Below, in pieces: positions 7,721-14,655 of a stretch of DNA of 30,430 nt. The stretch is from Streptomyces niger (GTDB lineage: Bacteria > Actinomycetota > Actinomycetes > Streptomycetales > Streptomycetaceae): contig NZ_JOFQ01000039.1 in NCBI RefSeq assembly GCF_000718305.1, positions 1 to 30,430 of the forward strand, given 5' to 3'. Made by a program: the position numbers and the translations under genes. The notes under the pieces are model-generated. The model was not told the DNA's origin. It did no database searches and was given only the letters and a program-made list of their open reading frames with translations. The stretch's first letter is position 1; every line of letters begins with the position of its first letter.

Positions 7721-7782
7721 GAGCCGCAGGCTCGGACAGACGGCGCCGCCGGCCACCAACGGGTGGACGGCGGCGCCGTCGT
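7721..7782. terminator. Double hairpin between convergent peptide genes, second copy
   Basis: GAGCC/GGCTC (7721-7733) is followed by a stem GACGGCGCCGCC (7739-7750) pairing with 7769-7780, with an inner CCACC/GGTGG stem. It lies between a plus gene ending at 7667 and a minus gene ending at 7795, so it can terminate both. The sequence closely copies 7273-7334. Confidence 0.75.
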
Positions 7783-7794
7783 CGGTTCGGTGGG

Positions 7795-8004
7795 TCAGCT
7801 TTTGTTGATGCCGTTGTAGCTGAGGATGGGGACGTCGCTGAGGTTGATGAGCGGCGTTGTCGCGCCCTCGGCGGCGTCGGCGGCGGTCGCGGTGGAGGTG
7901 TCGGATGCCGTCGAGGGCGGGGGCGCTGCCGTGGCGGCACCCGCGGCGCCCAGGACGACGAGGGCCGAGAGTACGGTCGCGGTGACCGCTGTGCGCACAC
8001 GCAT
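7795..8004 (-). CDS. Small secreted peptide without cysteines
   Basis: This is a 69-residue frame. MRVRT is followed by a hydrophobic Ala/Leu/Val core and TAAPPP, a typical signal peptide with cleavage near residue 27. The mature part is Ser/Thr/Ala-rich (residues 31-50) and ends with a distinct hydrophobic tail, PLINLSDVPILSYNGINKS. The ribosome binding site GAAGGAGA lies about 6 bases before the ATG. The signal peptide starts like that of the convergent gene (MRIRT/MRVRT), but the mature parts are not obviously related. The tail with short beta-type residues could be an interaction or assembly segment. No family was recognised, and the gene is real on codon use and ribosome binding site. 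Confidence 0.7.
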   Translation of the reverse strand: MRVRTAVTATVLSALVVLGAAGAATAAPPPSTASDTSTATAADAAEGATTPLINLSDVPILSYNGINKS

Positions 8005-8170
8005 GATGCTTCTCCTTCGGTCGGATCGTCACTTCCTTGACCGGGTGGGCATCTTTGATAACCAACACACTGCGCGGTCCACTCGAACAGCCGCGATGGA
8101 GGCTCGCGCGCCACTCCTTCGCCCGAACTGTCATACGATCTACGGCAGTCGAAGGAGCGAGGGGGCGAGG

Positions 8171-8428
8171 GTGTCGCGGCGGGGGAAGCGGTGGCTGGTC
8201 GTGGGGTGGGGCGCGCTGGTGATCGGCGCGGGCGGGCTGACGCTGTGGCTGAACGGCGGGACTGACGCACCGTCACAGCGGCCGGAGCCGGAGTTCGGGT
8301 GGTTCCCCATGTCCCCAGAGCCCTCCCCGGTGTCATCCGAACCCTCCCCGGTGTCATCCGAGCCCGCCCCGGTGGCTCCCGATTTCTCCCTGGAGGAGCT
8401 GCCCACCGGAGGCGACACCGCGGGTTGA
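8171..8428 (+). CDS. Small membrane-anchored protein with Pro/Ser repeat
   Basis: This 85-residue protein starts at GTG 8171. A short basic stretch (MSRRGKRW) is followed by one hydrophobic segment (residues 9-26, VVGWGALVIGAGGLTLWL) and an acidic Pro/Ser-rich tail containing EPSPVSSEPSPVSSEPAPV. It probably sits in the membrane with the tail outside. A G-rich Shine-Dalgarno-like region (AAGGAGCGAGGGGGCGAGG) precedes the start, so the exact start is a little uncertain. The tail is encoded by a 21-bp tandem repeat and may vary in length between strains. No catalytic domain is visible. It is followed by a convergent methyltransferase gene 24 bases away. Confidence 0.55.
   Translation: MSRRGKRWLVVGWGALVIGAGGLTLWLNGGTDAPSQRPEPEFGWFPMSPEPSPVSSEPSPVSSEPAPVAPDFSLEELPTGGDTAG
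8318..8377 (+). repeat. 21-bp tandem repeat encoding EPSPVSS units
   Basis: Two near-identical 21-bp units (8318-8338 and 8339-8359) are followed by a diverged third. They lie in frame, so copy-number change would lengthen or shorten the Pro/Ser stalk without breaking the gene. Confidence 0.7.
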
Positions 8429-8438
8429 CGGTGCGTCA
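8426..8438. terminator. Short hairpin between convergent genes
   Basis: TGACG-GTG-CGTCA forms a 5-bp stem with a 3-nt loop, starting at the stop codon of the upstream plus-strand gene and lying before the end of the minus-strand methyltransferase. Confidence 0.3.
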
Positions 8439-8452
8439 GCCGGGGTGGCCGG

Positions 8453-9385
8453 TCACTCCGCGCGGCCCGCGTGCACCGTCTGGGCCGAGAGCAGGAAAGC
8501 GTCGGGGCGGTGCGCGATGCCGGCCTCGTCCTCGGGGTCGGTCAGGCGCGCCAGCACCGCCCGGTCCGCCTCGTCCAGCAGCTCGCCGTACCGCTCGGCG
8601 GCGTGGGCCAGCCGGCCCGCCACATGGTCCCGCGCGTCGCCCGCGAGCGGTGCCGGCAGGTCGAGGAGGAAGGTGCGGCTGCCGGTGTCGCGCAGGCCGG
8701 CCGCGGCCAGCAGGGCGGGCCAGTCCTCGGCCGTCTCGTGGTGGTCCGGCAGCGCGGCGCGCATCCGCGCGAACCACTCCTCCTGCGCCGCGTCCATCCG
8801 GGCCTGCAGTCCGGGCCGCCCGATGCCGATGTCGCGCGGCAGCACCCGGTCCGGCAGCCCGCCCTCGGCCACCGCGAGCACGCCGCCGGGGCGCAGGCGT
8901 CCGGCCAGCAGGGACACCGCCGCCGCCTGGTCGCCGACGTGGTGCAGCACCTTGCTCGTCCAGATGAGGTCGGCCGTGCCGAGCCCTTCGAGGCCGCCGG
9001 GCAGCTCGGCCTCGTAGGTGCGGACCCGGTCGGCCAGGCCGAGCCGCGTGGCGCGGTCCCGTACGCGGGCCAGCAGCTCCGGCGCGGGGTCGACCGCCAC
9101 CACCTCGGCCTCGGGGAACGCGTGGGCCAGCAGGCAGGTGAGGACCCCGGGCCCGGAGCCGACGTCCCACAGGCGGCGGACGGACACCGTGCCGGACGCG
9201 TGTTCCTCCGTACCGCCCAGGAGCGTGCGCAGCCAGTCGGCGGCCTGTACGTACATCGGCGTGGCGATCTCGGCCTGACGCTCCAGCAGCGAGGCCTGCT
9301 CGGCCCAGTCCACGTCCGTGGCGTCGTGGCCGTGTCCGTGCCCGTGCCCGTGTCCGTGCGCGTGGTGGTGCGGGGTGTCGGTCAT
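8453..9385 (-). CDS. SAM-dependent methyltransferase with His/Gly-rich N-terminus
   Basis: This 310-residue class I methyltransferase has the SAM-binding motif I LWDVGSGPGVLTCLL at about residues 70-85. VDPAP (acidic end of strand 2) follows, then LIWTSKVLHHV (motif post II) and RPGGVLAVAEGG (motif III). The ATG at 9385 has GGAGG eight bases upstream. The first 20 residues are MTDTPHHHAH followed by five HG repeats, encoded by a CCGTG-type hexamer repeat, and could bind metal such as nickel or zinc. The small-molecule or protein substrate is unknown. It follows the ECF sigma/Asp23 operon on the same strand after a 113-bp gap, so co-transcription is possible but not shown. Confidence 0.85.
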   Translation of the reverse strand: MTDTPHHHAHGHGHGHGHGHDATDVDWAEQASLLERQAEIATPMYVQAADWLRTLLGGTEEHASGTVSVRRLWDVGSGPGVLTCLLAHAFPEAEVVAVDPAPELLARVRDRATRLGLADRVRTYEAELPGGLEGLGTADLIWTSKVLHHVGDQAAAVSLLAGRLRPGGVLAVAEGGLPDRVLPRDIGIGRPGLQARMDAAQEEWFARMRAALPDHHETAEDWPALLAAAGLRDTGSRTFLLDLPAPLAGDARDHVAGRLAHAAERYGELLDEADRAVLARLTDPEDEAGIAHRPDAFLLSAQTVHAGRAE

Positions 9386-9498
9386 GGGGCGAGCCTCCGA
9401 TACGGCGGGCCGGAGAGCAACCACCGTCGCGGGGCGCTGCCGGATCCAGCAGGGGCGAGGGCCGCTCAACGGTCCGTCACCGTGCCGACCGGGACCGC

Positions 9499-9894
9499 TC
9501 AGGCCAGGTCCGTCACCGTCACCGTGACCGCGAGCGCCGCCACGCCGTGGTGTTCCGGGCCCTCCGGCGCGTAGGCGCGCCGGACCGCGGCCAGCACCTC
9601 CGCGCGCACCGCCCGGGCGACGTCCAGCGCCCGGTGGCCGCGGCGTACGGCGAGGTGGATGCGCAGCCGCCACCGGCCCGGCTCGTCGTCCGGCTCCGCG
9701 CGGACGCCCGCGACGCGCGGCTCGTCGGCGGCGGCGAGCAGCGGCACCGTGCCGCGCACGAGGTCGCCCAGGCCGGGGCGGAGGTACGCCACGCCGGGAG
9801 TGTTGCGGGCGGCGTCGGCGGCGGTCCGCTGCAGGAGCGCCCGCAGTTCGCGGTCGGTCCTGCCCCGCCCCTCCGCCTGTTGCGCACCGCTCAT
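9499..9894 (-). CDS. Asp23/Gls24-family-like protein (short)
   Basis: This 131-residue protein contains PGVAYLRPGLGDLVRGTV, then a strand-rich stretch RWRLRIHLAVRRGHRALDVA and a C-terminal VAALAVTVTVTDLA. That is the pattern of the divergent Asp23/Gls24 domains common in Streptomyces, with an amphipathic helix between beta strands. Its ATG overlaps the TGA of the preceding gene as ATGA (9891-9894), so the two are translationally coupled. Asp23-family proteins in Gram-positive bacteria are linked to envelope stress and are usually held at the membrane by AmaP. No AmaP or DUF2273 gene is present here. It probably forms a complex with the upstream Asp23-type protein. Confidence 0.7.
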   Translation of the reverse strand: MSGAQQAEGRGRTDRELRALLQRTAADAARNTPGVAYLRPGLGDLVRGTVPLLAAADEPRVAGVRAEPDDEPGRWRLRIHLAVRRGHRALDVARAVRAEVLAAVRRAYAPEGPEHHGVAALAVTVTVTDLA

Positions 9895-10490
9895 GCCGGC
9901 TCCTCCCCCGACTCGTCGATGAGGTCGACGATCCGCACGTCGACGGCGGAGACGGTCACGCCGACCGCCTCGTCGGCCGCCGCGCGCACCCGCCGGCGCA
10001 CCTGCTCCGCCAGCTCCGGCAGCTCCCACCGCAGACCCGCCTCGACCTCCATGCTCACCGTCATCGGGCCCTCGGGCGCCGTCAAGGCCACCCGGCAGCT
10101 TCCGGCGTACACCGCGGGCAGCGTCTCGGCCGCCGCGCGGAACGCCTTCGCGGCCGCCGCCTCGGTGATCCAGACGTCGTCCGCCGGCTCGCCCAGCGGC
10201 AGCGTGCGGCCGGGCCGCAGCTCGGTCCTGACCAGGTCCATGACGCGCGCCGTGAGCCGCTCGGTGGCCGCCGCGTCCGCCGCTTCGGCGGCCTCGTCGG
10301 CGGTGCTGTCCCGGGCCTCGCGTACGTAGTCGTCCAGCACGCCGAGCCGCGTCAGGGCTTCCTGGCAGTGCGGGCACCCGGCCGCGTGCGGGTCGTCCGG
10401 TGTCTCCTCGGCCTTCTCCCAGACTTCCGAGAGCGTGCGGCCGCAGGGCAGCGCCGGATCCTCTTCGTACGCGTCGTCGCCTAGCGCCAT
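9891..10490 (-). CDS. Asp23-family protein with N-terminal zinc anti-sigma-like motif
   Basis: This is a 199-residue protein in two parts. Residues 10-50 hold Cys16 and the spaced set His35-x3-Cys39-x2-Cys42 (HAAGCPHC), the signature of zinc-binding anti-sigma (ZAS) domains such as RsrA and zf-HC2. Residues 105-190 form an Asp23/Gls24 domain: WITEAAAAKAFRAAAE, strands VALTAPEGPMTVSMEVEAG, a long helix and VSAVDVRIVDLI. It overlaps the ECF sigma factor gene by 10 bp, as anti-sigma genes often do, and overlaps the following Asp23-like gene by 4 bp. I infer a cytoplasmic regulator of that sigma factor that may sense envelope or redox state through the zinc site. No membrane segment is present. 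Confidence 0.8.
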   Translation of the reverse strand: MALGDDAYEEDPALPCGRTLSEVWEKAEETPDDPHAAGCPHCQEALTRLGVLDDYVREARDSTADEAAEAADAAATERLTARVMDLVRTELRPGRTLPLGEPADDVWITEAAAAKAFRAAAETLPAVYAGSCRVALTAPEGPMTVSMEVEAGLRWELPELAEQVRRRVRAAADEAVGVTVSAVDVRIVDLIDESGEEPA

Positions 10491-11026
10491 GAGCTCATCG
10501 CCTCCGTCAGATGGCGGCGGGCCCGGAAAACCCGGCCGCGTACCGCCTGGTGCGTGCTGCCGACGATGTCTGCGATCTCGTCGTAGGGCAGCCCCTGCAG
10601 TTCGCGCAGGACCCAGCACGCGCGCTGTTCGGGAGTGAGCCCCTGCATCGCGTCGCCCAGTGCCCGGACGGACGCGCGGGACTCGGCGGCGCGGACCGGC
10701 GACGAGGCGTGCTCGGGCGCGGGCGGCTCGGGGACCGAGCCGAGGTCCTGGGTGGGGCGGCGGGCCCGCAGGACGTTCAGGCAGCGGTTGGTGACGATGC
10801 GGTACATCCACGTCGAGAACGAGGCGTCGCCGCGGAACTCCGGGATCCGGCGCCAGGCGTTGACGAACGCGTCCTGCACGGCGTCCTCCGCGTCGGTCCT
10901 GCTGTTCAGGATCCGGGTCGCCAGGCGCAGCAGCGACGGGCCGTGCCGCCGTACGAGCACCTCGAACGCCCCCTCGTCCCCTTCCGCGGCCCGTGCGGCC
11001 AGGAGGCCATCGCCGGGTTCGGGCAC
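10481..11026 (-). CDS. ECF-type RNA polymerase sigma factor
   Basis: This 181-residue protein has sigma region 2 at about residues 18-85 (HGPSLLRLATRILNSRTDAEDAVQDAF, then FSTWMYRIVTNRCLNVLR) and region 4 at 125-172 (LTPEQRACWVLRELQGLPYDEIADIVG, then VRGRVFRARRHL). It has no region 1.1 or 3, as expected for an ECF factor. The GTG at 11026 is preceded by AGGAG at 7 bases. A longer frame exists upstream but lacks coding character. It is the first gene of an operon with the zinc-motif/Asp23 protein and a second Asp23-like protein. That arrangement suggests self-contained control in which the second gene product restrains the sigma factor. No clear ECF promoter was found upstream. Confidence 0.9.
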   Translation of the reverse strand: MPEPGDGLLAARAAEGDEGAFEVLVRRHGPSLLRLATRILNSRTDAEDAVQDAFVNAWRRIPEFRGDASFSTWMYRIVTNRCLNVLRARRPTQDLGSVPEPPAPEHASSPVRAAESRASVRALGDAMQGLTPEQRACWVLRELQGLPYDEIADIVGSTHQAVRGRVFRARRHLTEAMSSWR

Positions 11027-11270
11027 CCGTCCGCTCCTCTCCGTCCGTACCTCGGAACATCCGTGCCAGGCATCACTGCCCCGGGGCCCATTGGGACACG
11101 CCTGGCCGCCGATGTCCCGGTACGGCACGCACAAACCGCTCCGATTACGCCCATTATCCGATCCTTCGCCCGGCACCGCGGCCCCCGCGCGGTACGGAGA
11201 AGCCGCAGGACGGGGGAGGATGGGGCCTGGCCGGAAGAAGACGGTCCGTACGGAAAGGAAGACCAGCACG

Positions 11271-12269
11271 ATGGAGGTCGGCGATGAGCGCCGGGTGCCC
11301 GGGCAGCAGACGCCGGAGCGAGCCGCACCGGGCACGGAGGCGGGGCGCTCGATGCCGGGCTGGCGCCAGTGGCGCACCGCCCTGCGCCGTACGCCGTTGT
11401 CGGTGTGGAACGACGACCTGACGGACTGGGCCGCGAGCCTGACGTACTACTCGGTGCTGGCGCTGCTGCCCGCCATGATCGTGACGGTGTCGCTGATCGG
11501 GCTGGCCGATCCGCCCGCGACCGGGGAGCTGATCGCGCACATCAGCGCGCTCGCCCCGGCCCAGTCCGGCGCCACGCTGCACCGGGCGCTGGCGTCCATG
11601 TCCCACCAGCGGACCGCCGCCTGGCTGGTGGTGGGCGGCGCGACGGTCAGCGCGGTGTGGTCATCGTGCAGCTACCTCGCGGTGTTCCGGCGGGCGCTGC
11701 ACGCCATGCACCGGGTCAAGGACGACCGGCCGCCGTGGCGCAAGGCGCCGCGGATCTTCTTCACGGCGCTGGTCTTCCTCGCCTCGCTGATCGCCAGCGC
11801 GGTGGCCCTGCTGGTCAGCGGGCCGCTGGCCCGGGCGATCGGCCGGGCGGTGGGGCTGGGCCGGGCGGCCGAGGCGACCTGGAACGTCGTGCAGTGGCCG
11901 CTGCTGCTGTGCCTGGCGACCGTGCTGGTGCTGGTCCTCTTCCGGTCGGGGCCGCCGGCCTCGCGCGGGGTGCGGCGCGGCGCGCCCGGCGGCGTCCTCG
12001 CGGTCCTGCTGTGGCTGATCTCCTCGGCGGGCTTCGCGCTCTACGCGTCCGCCGTCGGCACCTTCAACCGGCTGTACGGTTCGCTCGCCGGGCCGGTGGT
12101 GTTCCTGATCTGGCTGTGGTTCTCCCACCTGTCCCTGCTGACCGGCGCGCAGTTCAACGCCGAGCTGACGCGGGCGGCGCCGCAGCTCGCGCGGGGTCGG
12201 ATCAATGCGCCCCGTGGCCCGCTGCGACGGCTTCGATCCGCTGTGCGAGGACGAAGTCCCGGTCGGTGA
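11271..12269 (+). CDS. YihY/BrkB family inner membrane protein
   Basis: This 332-residue protein starts at ATG 11271, with AAGGAAG about 9 bases upstream. A hydrophilic N-terminus (residues 1-40) precedes NDDLTDWAASLTYYSVLALLPAMIV, the highly conserved entry to the first membrane segment of the YihY/BrkB (formerly ribonuclease BN) family. About six hydrophobic segments follow. A further conserved stretch near residues 240-290 includes GGVLAVLLWLISSAGFALY, then NRLYGSLAGPVVFLIWLW and GAQFNAEL. The family is thought to act in envelope transport or integrity, with poorly known function. It is divergent from the ECF sigma operon, and its 3' end overlaps the convergent pterin dehydratase gene by 68 bp. 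Confidence 0.88.
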   Translation: MEVGDERRVPGQQTPERAAPGTEAGRSMPGWRQWRTALRRTPLSVWNDDLTDWAASLTYYSVLALLPAMIVTVSLIGLADPPATGELIAHISALAPAQSGATLHRALASMSHQRTAAWLVVGGATVSAVWSSCSYLAVFRRALHAMHRVKDDRPPWRKAPRIFFTALVFLASLIASAVALLVSGPLARAIGRAVGLGRAAEATWNVVQWPLLLCLATVLVLVLFRSGPPASRGVRRGAPGGVLAVLLWLISSAGFALYASAVGTFNRLYGSLAGPVVFLIWLWFSHLSLLTGAQFNAELTRAAPQLARGRINAPRGPLRRLRSAVRGRSPGR

Positions 12270-12513
12270 TCCGGCCGCCGGCGCTGTGCGTGTTCACCGC
12301 GACGGCCAGGGTGTTGTAGCCGAGGGTCTGTTCGGAGTGGTGGCCCAGTTCCTCCTGGATCTGGGCCACGTGCACGACCATCGCGGCAGCCGGCAGGTGG
12401 CTGTCGAAGCGGTACGTGCGGGTGAGCCGGTCCTCGGCCACCGACCAGCCGGGCAGCTCCGCCAGCCGGTCCTCGATCTCCTTGTCGGTGAGCGGGTCCA
12501 CCTGACCGTCCAT
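12202..12513 (-). CDS. Pterin-4a-carbinolamine dehydratase
   Basis: This 103-residue protein is about the normal length of the PCD/DCoH family, which dehydrates 4a-hydroxytetrahydrobiopterin during aromatic amino acid hydroxylation. The active-site region E-E-L-G-H-H-S, then Y-N-T-L-A-V-A-V-N-T-H, and later I-T-D-R-D-F-V-L-A matches the family signature, including the paired histidines and the distal His and Asp. The ATG at 12513 has AGAGG about 8 bases upstream. Its last 68 bases overlap the end of the convergent membrane protein gene. No phenylalanine hydroxylase gene lies in the window, so its partner is elsewhere or it acts in other pterin repair. Confidence 0.9.
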   Translation of the reverse strand: MDGQVDPLTDKEIEDRLAELPGWSVAEDRLTRTYRFDSHLPAAAMVVHVAQIQEELGHHSEQTLGYNTLAVAVNTHSAGGRITDRDFVLAQRIEAVAAGHGAH

Positions 12514-12623
12514 GTCTGCCGCCTCTCGGCCGTCGCGTGCGTACGTGCGTTCCAGCTTTTCCCCCACCCTCGCACGCCGAACCCGCAATCGCGCCAATGT
12601 GTGCGCGGCCGGTGGGGCCGGGG

Positions 12624-13094
12624 TCAGCCCTCCTGGCGCGCGGCGACCAGCGCGGCCACCCGCTCGACCGCGAAGGCGTAGCCCTGGACGCCGCAGCCCG
12701 CGATGACGCCGTCGGCGCGGTGCGAGACGTAGGAGTGGTGCCGGAACTCCTCGCGGTGGTGGATGTTGGAGATGTGCACCTCGATGACGGGGATCCCGTC
12801 GCAGGTGTTGAGGGCGTCGAGGATGGCGACCGAGGTGTGGGAGTACGCGGCCGGGTTGATCACGATGCCGGCGTGGGACGTGCGGGCCTCGTGGATCCAG
12901 TCGACGATCTCGCCCTCGTGGTTGGACTGCCGGCAGTCCACGGTGCCGCCGTGCGCCGCCGCGGTCCTGGCGCACAGCGCCTCGACGTCGGCGAGGGTGT
13001 CGGAGCCGTAGATCTCCGGCTGCCGCTGGCCGAGGAGGTTCAGGTTGGGGCCGTTGAGGACCAGGATCGGGGCGGTGGCGAGGGTACGGGGCAT
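12624..13094 (-). CDS. aroQ: Type II 3-dehydroquinate dehydratase
   Basis: This 156-residue protein carries all the marks of type II dehydroquinase, which converts 3-dehydroquinate to 3-dehydroshikimate. [17 protein letters not shown] holds the catalytic Tyr. [30 protein letters not shown], the catalytic His in [17 protein letters not shown] and the C-terminal [12 protein letters not shown] are also present. GGAGAG lies about 11 bases before the ATG. It sits 33 bases after the amino acid permease gene on the same strand and is probably co-transcribed with it, separate from any other shikimate genes. It may be a second, catabolic or specialised copy. Confidence 0.95.
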   Translation of the reverse strand: MPRTLATAPILVLNGPNLNLLGQRQPEIYGSDTLADVEALCARTAAAHGGTVDCRQSNHEGEIVDWIHEARTSHAGIVINPAAYSHTSVAILDALNTCDGIPVIEVHISNIHHREEFRHHSYVSHRADGVIAGCGVQGYAFAVERVAALVAARQEG

Positions 13095-13127
13095 CGTGCT
13101 CTCAACTCTCCGTTCGGTACGGCGCTG

Positions 13128-14504
13128 TCAGGGCGCCAGTATCCCCTTCGGCGCCTCCTCGGCAGCCGCGGGGGCCTCGGCGGCCTCCCGCTCGCGCACG
13201 GTGCGGCGCGCCCGCATCCACGCGTAGACCAGGATGCCGGCGAAGAGGAACAGCACGCCCTGGTAGATCGCCGCGTACCCGGCGCCGGCCACCAGCCAGA
13301 AGGTGAAGCCGAAGGCGACCAGCGCGAGGATCAGGTCGCGGGCGAAGCGGCCCGGACGCACCTCGTCGCGGCGCCCGGTCAGCAGGTAGTAGACCTGCGC
13401 GGCGGCGGCGAGGAGGTAGGGCACGGTGGCCGAGAAGGTGGTGATCAGGACCAGGATCTCGAAGACGCCGCCGGCGCCGGAGACGTAGTTGATCACGGTC
13501 AGCGCGCTGGCCAGGATCGCCGAGGCGAGCACGCCGAAGGTCGGCACGCCGCGCCGCTTCTTCTGGAAGGCGGCCGGGAAGAGGCCGTCCTGCGCGGCGG
13601 CGTACGGGGACTGGGCGCTCATCAGCGTCCAGCCGTTCAGCGCGCCGACGATGGAGATCACCGCGGCGGCGGCGACCAGCATGCCGCCCCAGTGGCCGCC
13701 GAACATCACGTTGATGGCGTCGGAGAACGGCGCCTTGGAGTCGACCAGCTTGTCGTGCGGGACGGTGCCGAAGACGGAGACCGTGCCGAGGAGGTAGACG
13801 ACCGCGGCACCGACGACGCCGAGGACGGTGGCCCGGCCGACGTTGCGCTGGGGGTTGCGGACCTCGCCCGCGCTCATCGCGGCCGACTCCAGGCCGAGGT
13901 AGCTGTAGAGGAGGAAGGCGGCCGCGGCGGACAGCCCGCCCAGCGCGCTGCCGCTGCCTGCGTTGAACGAGCCGAGGTTGTCGGCGTCGAAGAAGAACAG
14001 CCCCGCGATCGCGATGAAGAGCAGCGGGATGAACTTCAGGACGGTGGCGACCAGCTGGACGGCACCGACGTAGCGGGTGCCGGCGAAGTTGGAGATCGCC
14101 GGAAGCCAGAGCGCGGCCAGCGCGACGGTCAGGTCCACGCCCGTGGAGGCGTGGCCGGGGAAGAGCACGTGGACGTAGCCGACGGCCGCGACGGCGAGTG
14201 CCGCGTTGCTGACCCAGGCCATGGTCCAGTACGACCAGGCGGACAGGAAGCCGGCGAAGTCGCCGAACGCCTCACGGGCGTAGACGTACGGGCCGCCGGT
14301 GTCGGGGTGGCGCTGTGCCAGCCGCCCGAAGACCAGGGCGAGCGCGATGGCGCCCAGGGTCAGGACGCCGAAGGCGACGAGGCTGACGGTCCCGAACGGG
14401 GCGACCGAGGCGGGGAGCAGGAAGATGCCGCCCCCGATGATGTTGCCCATCACCAGGGCGGTGGCGGTCCCCAGACCGAAGCGGCGGGTGTGCCGGTCGT
14501 GCAT
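13128..14504 (-). CDS. APC-family amino acid/polyamine permease
   Basis: This 458-residue membrane protein has about twelve hydrophobic segments. It begins FGLGTATALVMGNIIGGGIF, in which the GxxIGGGIF helix-break motif is the substrate-binding hallmark of the amino acid-polyamine-organocation superfamily. YSYLGLESAAMSAGEVRNPQRNVGRA in the middle is typical of the basic amino acid/polyamine antiporter branch. The C-terminus is a short acidic Ala/Glu-rich cytoplasmic tail. The start at ATG 14504 gives a conventional N-terminus (MHDRHTRRF), though the ribosome binding site is weak. It is followed closely by the type II dehydroquinase gene. The exact substrate is not readable. Cationic amino acids or amines are likely. 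Confidence 0.9.
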   Translation of the reverse strand: MHDRHTRRFGLGTATALVMGNIIGGGIFLLPASVAPFGTVSLVAFGVLTLGAIALALVFGRLAQRHPDTGGPYVYAREAFGDFAGFLSAWSYWTMAWVSNAALAVAAVGYVHVLFPGHASTGVDLTVALAALWLPAISNFAGTRYVGAVQLVATVLKFIPLLFIAIAGLFFFDADNLGSFNAGSGSALGGLSAAAAFLLYSYLGLESAAMSAGEVRNPQRNVGRATVLGVVGAAVVYLLGTVSVFGTVPHDKLVDSKAPFSDAINVMFGGHWGGMLVAAAAVISIVGALNGWTLMSAQSPYAAAQDGLFPAAFQKKRRGVPTFGVLASAILASALTVINYVSGAGGVFEILVLITTFSATVPYLLAAAAQVYYLLTGRRDEVRPGRFARDLILALVAFGFTFWLVAGAGYAAIYQGVLFLFAGILVYAWMRARRTVREREAAEAPAAAEEAPKGILAP

Positions 14505-14655
14505 GGCGCGTGGTGGCTCTCTCTTGTGCTCTGCGCCCGAGGTCGCCGGACGCCCTGCGCACCGGGGCCTGTGTCCGGCGCCCGGGCGCGCCGCGCCCGG
14601 CCGGAGTGCCGCGGGCGCCCCACCATGGTCCGGGACCCCGGAGGTCGCCTCCAAA

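Noticed and set aside
8318..8377. Short direct repeats considered as a CRISPR-like array
   Set aside because: They are contiguous 21-bp in-frame coding repeats with no spacers.
7826..8428. A 200-codon version of the Pro/Ser-rich protein starting upstream
   Set aside because: The extra N-terminal part runs antisense through a good small secreted peptide gene. The GTG at 8171 begins directly before the membrane segment.
11027..11270. An ECF-type autoregulatory promoter upstream of the ECF sigma gene
   Set aside because: No GGAAC with a properly spaced -10 was found on the minus strand. GGATAAT occurs but without a matching -35.
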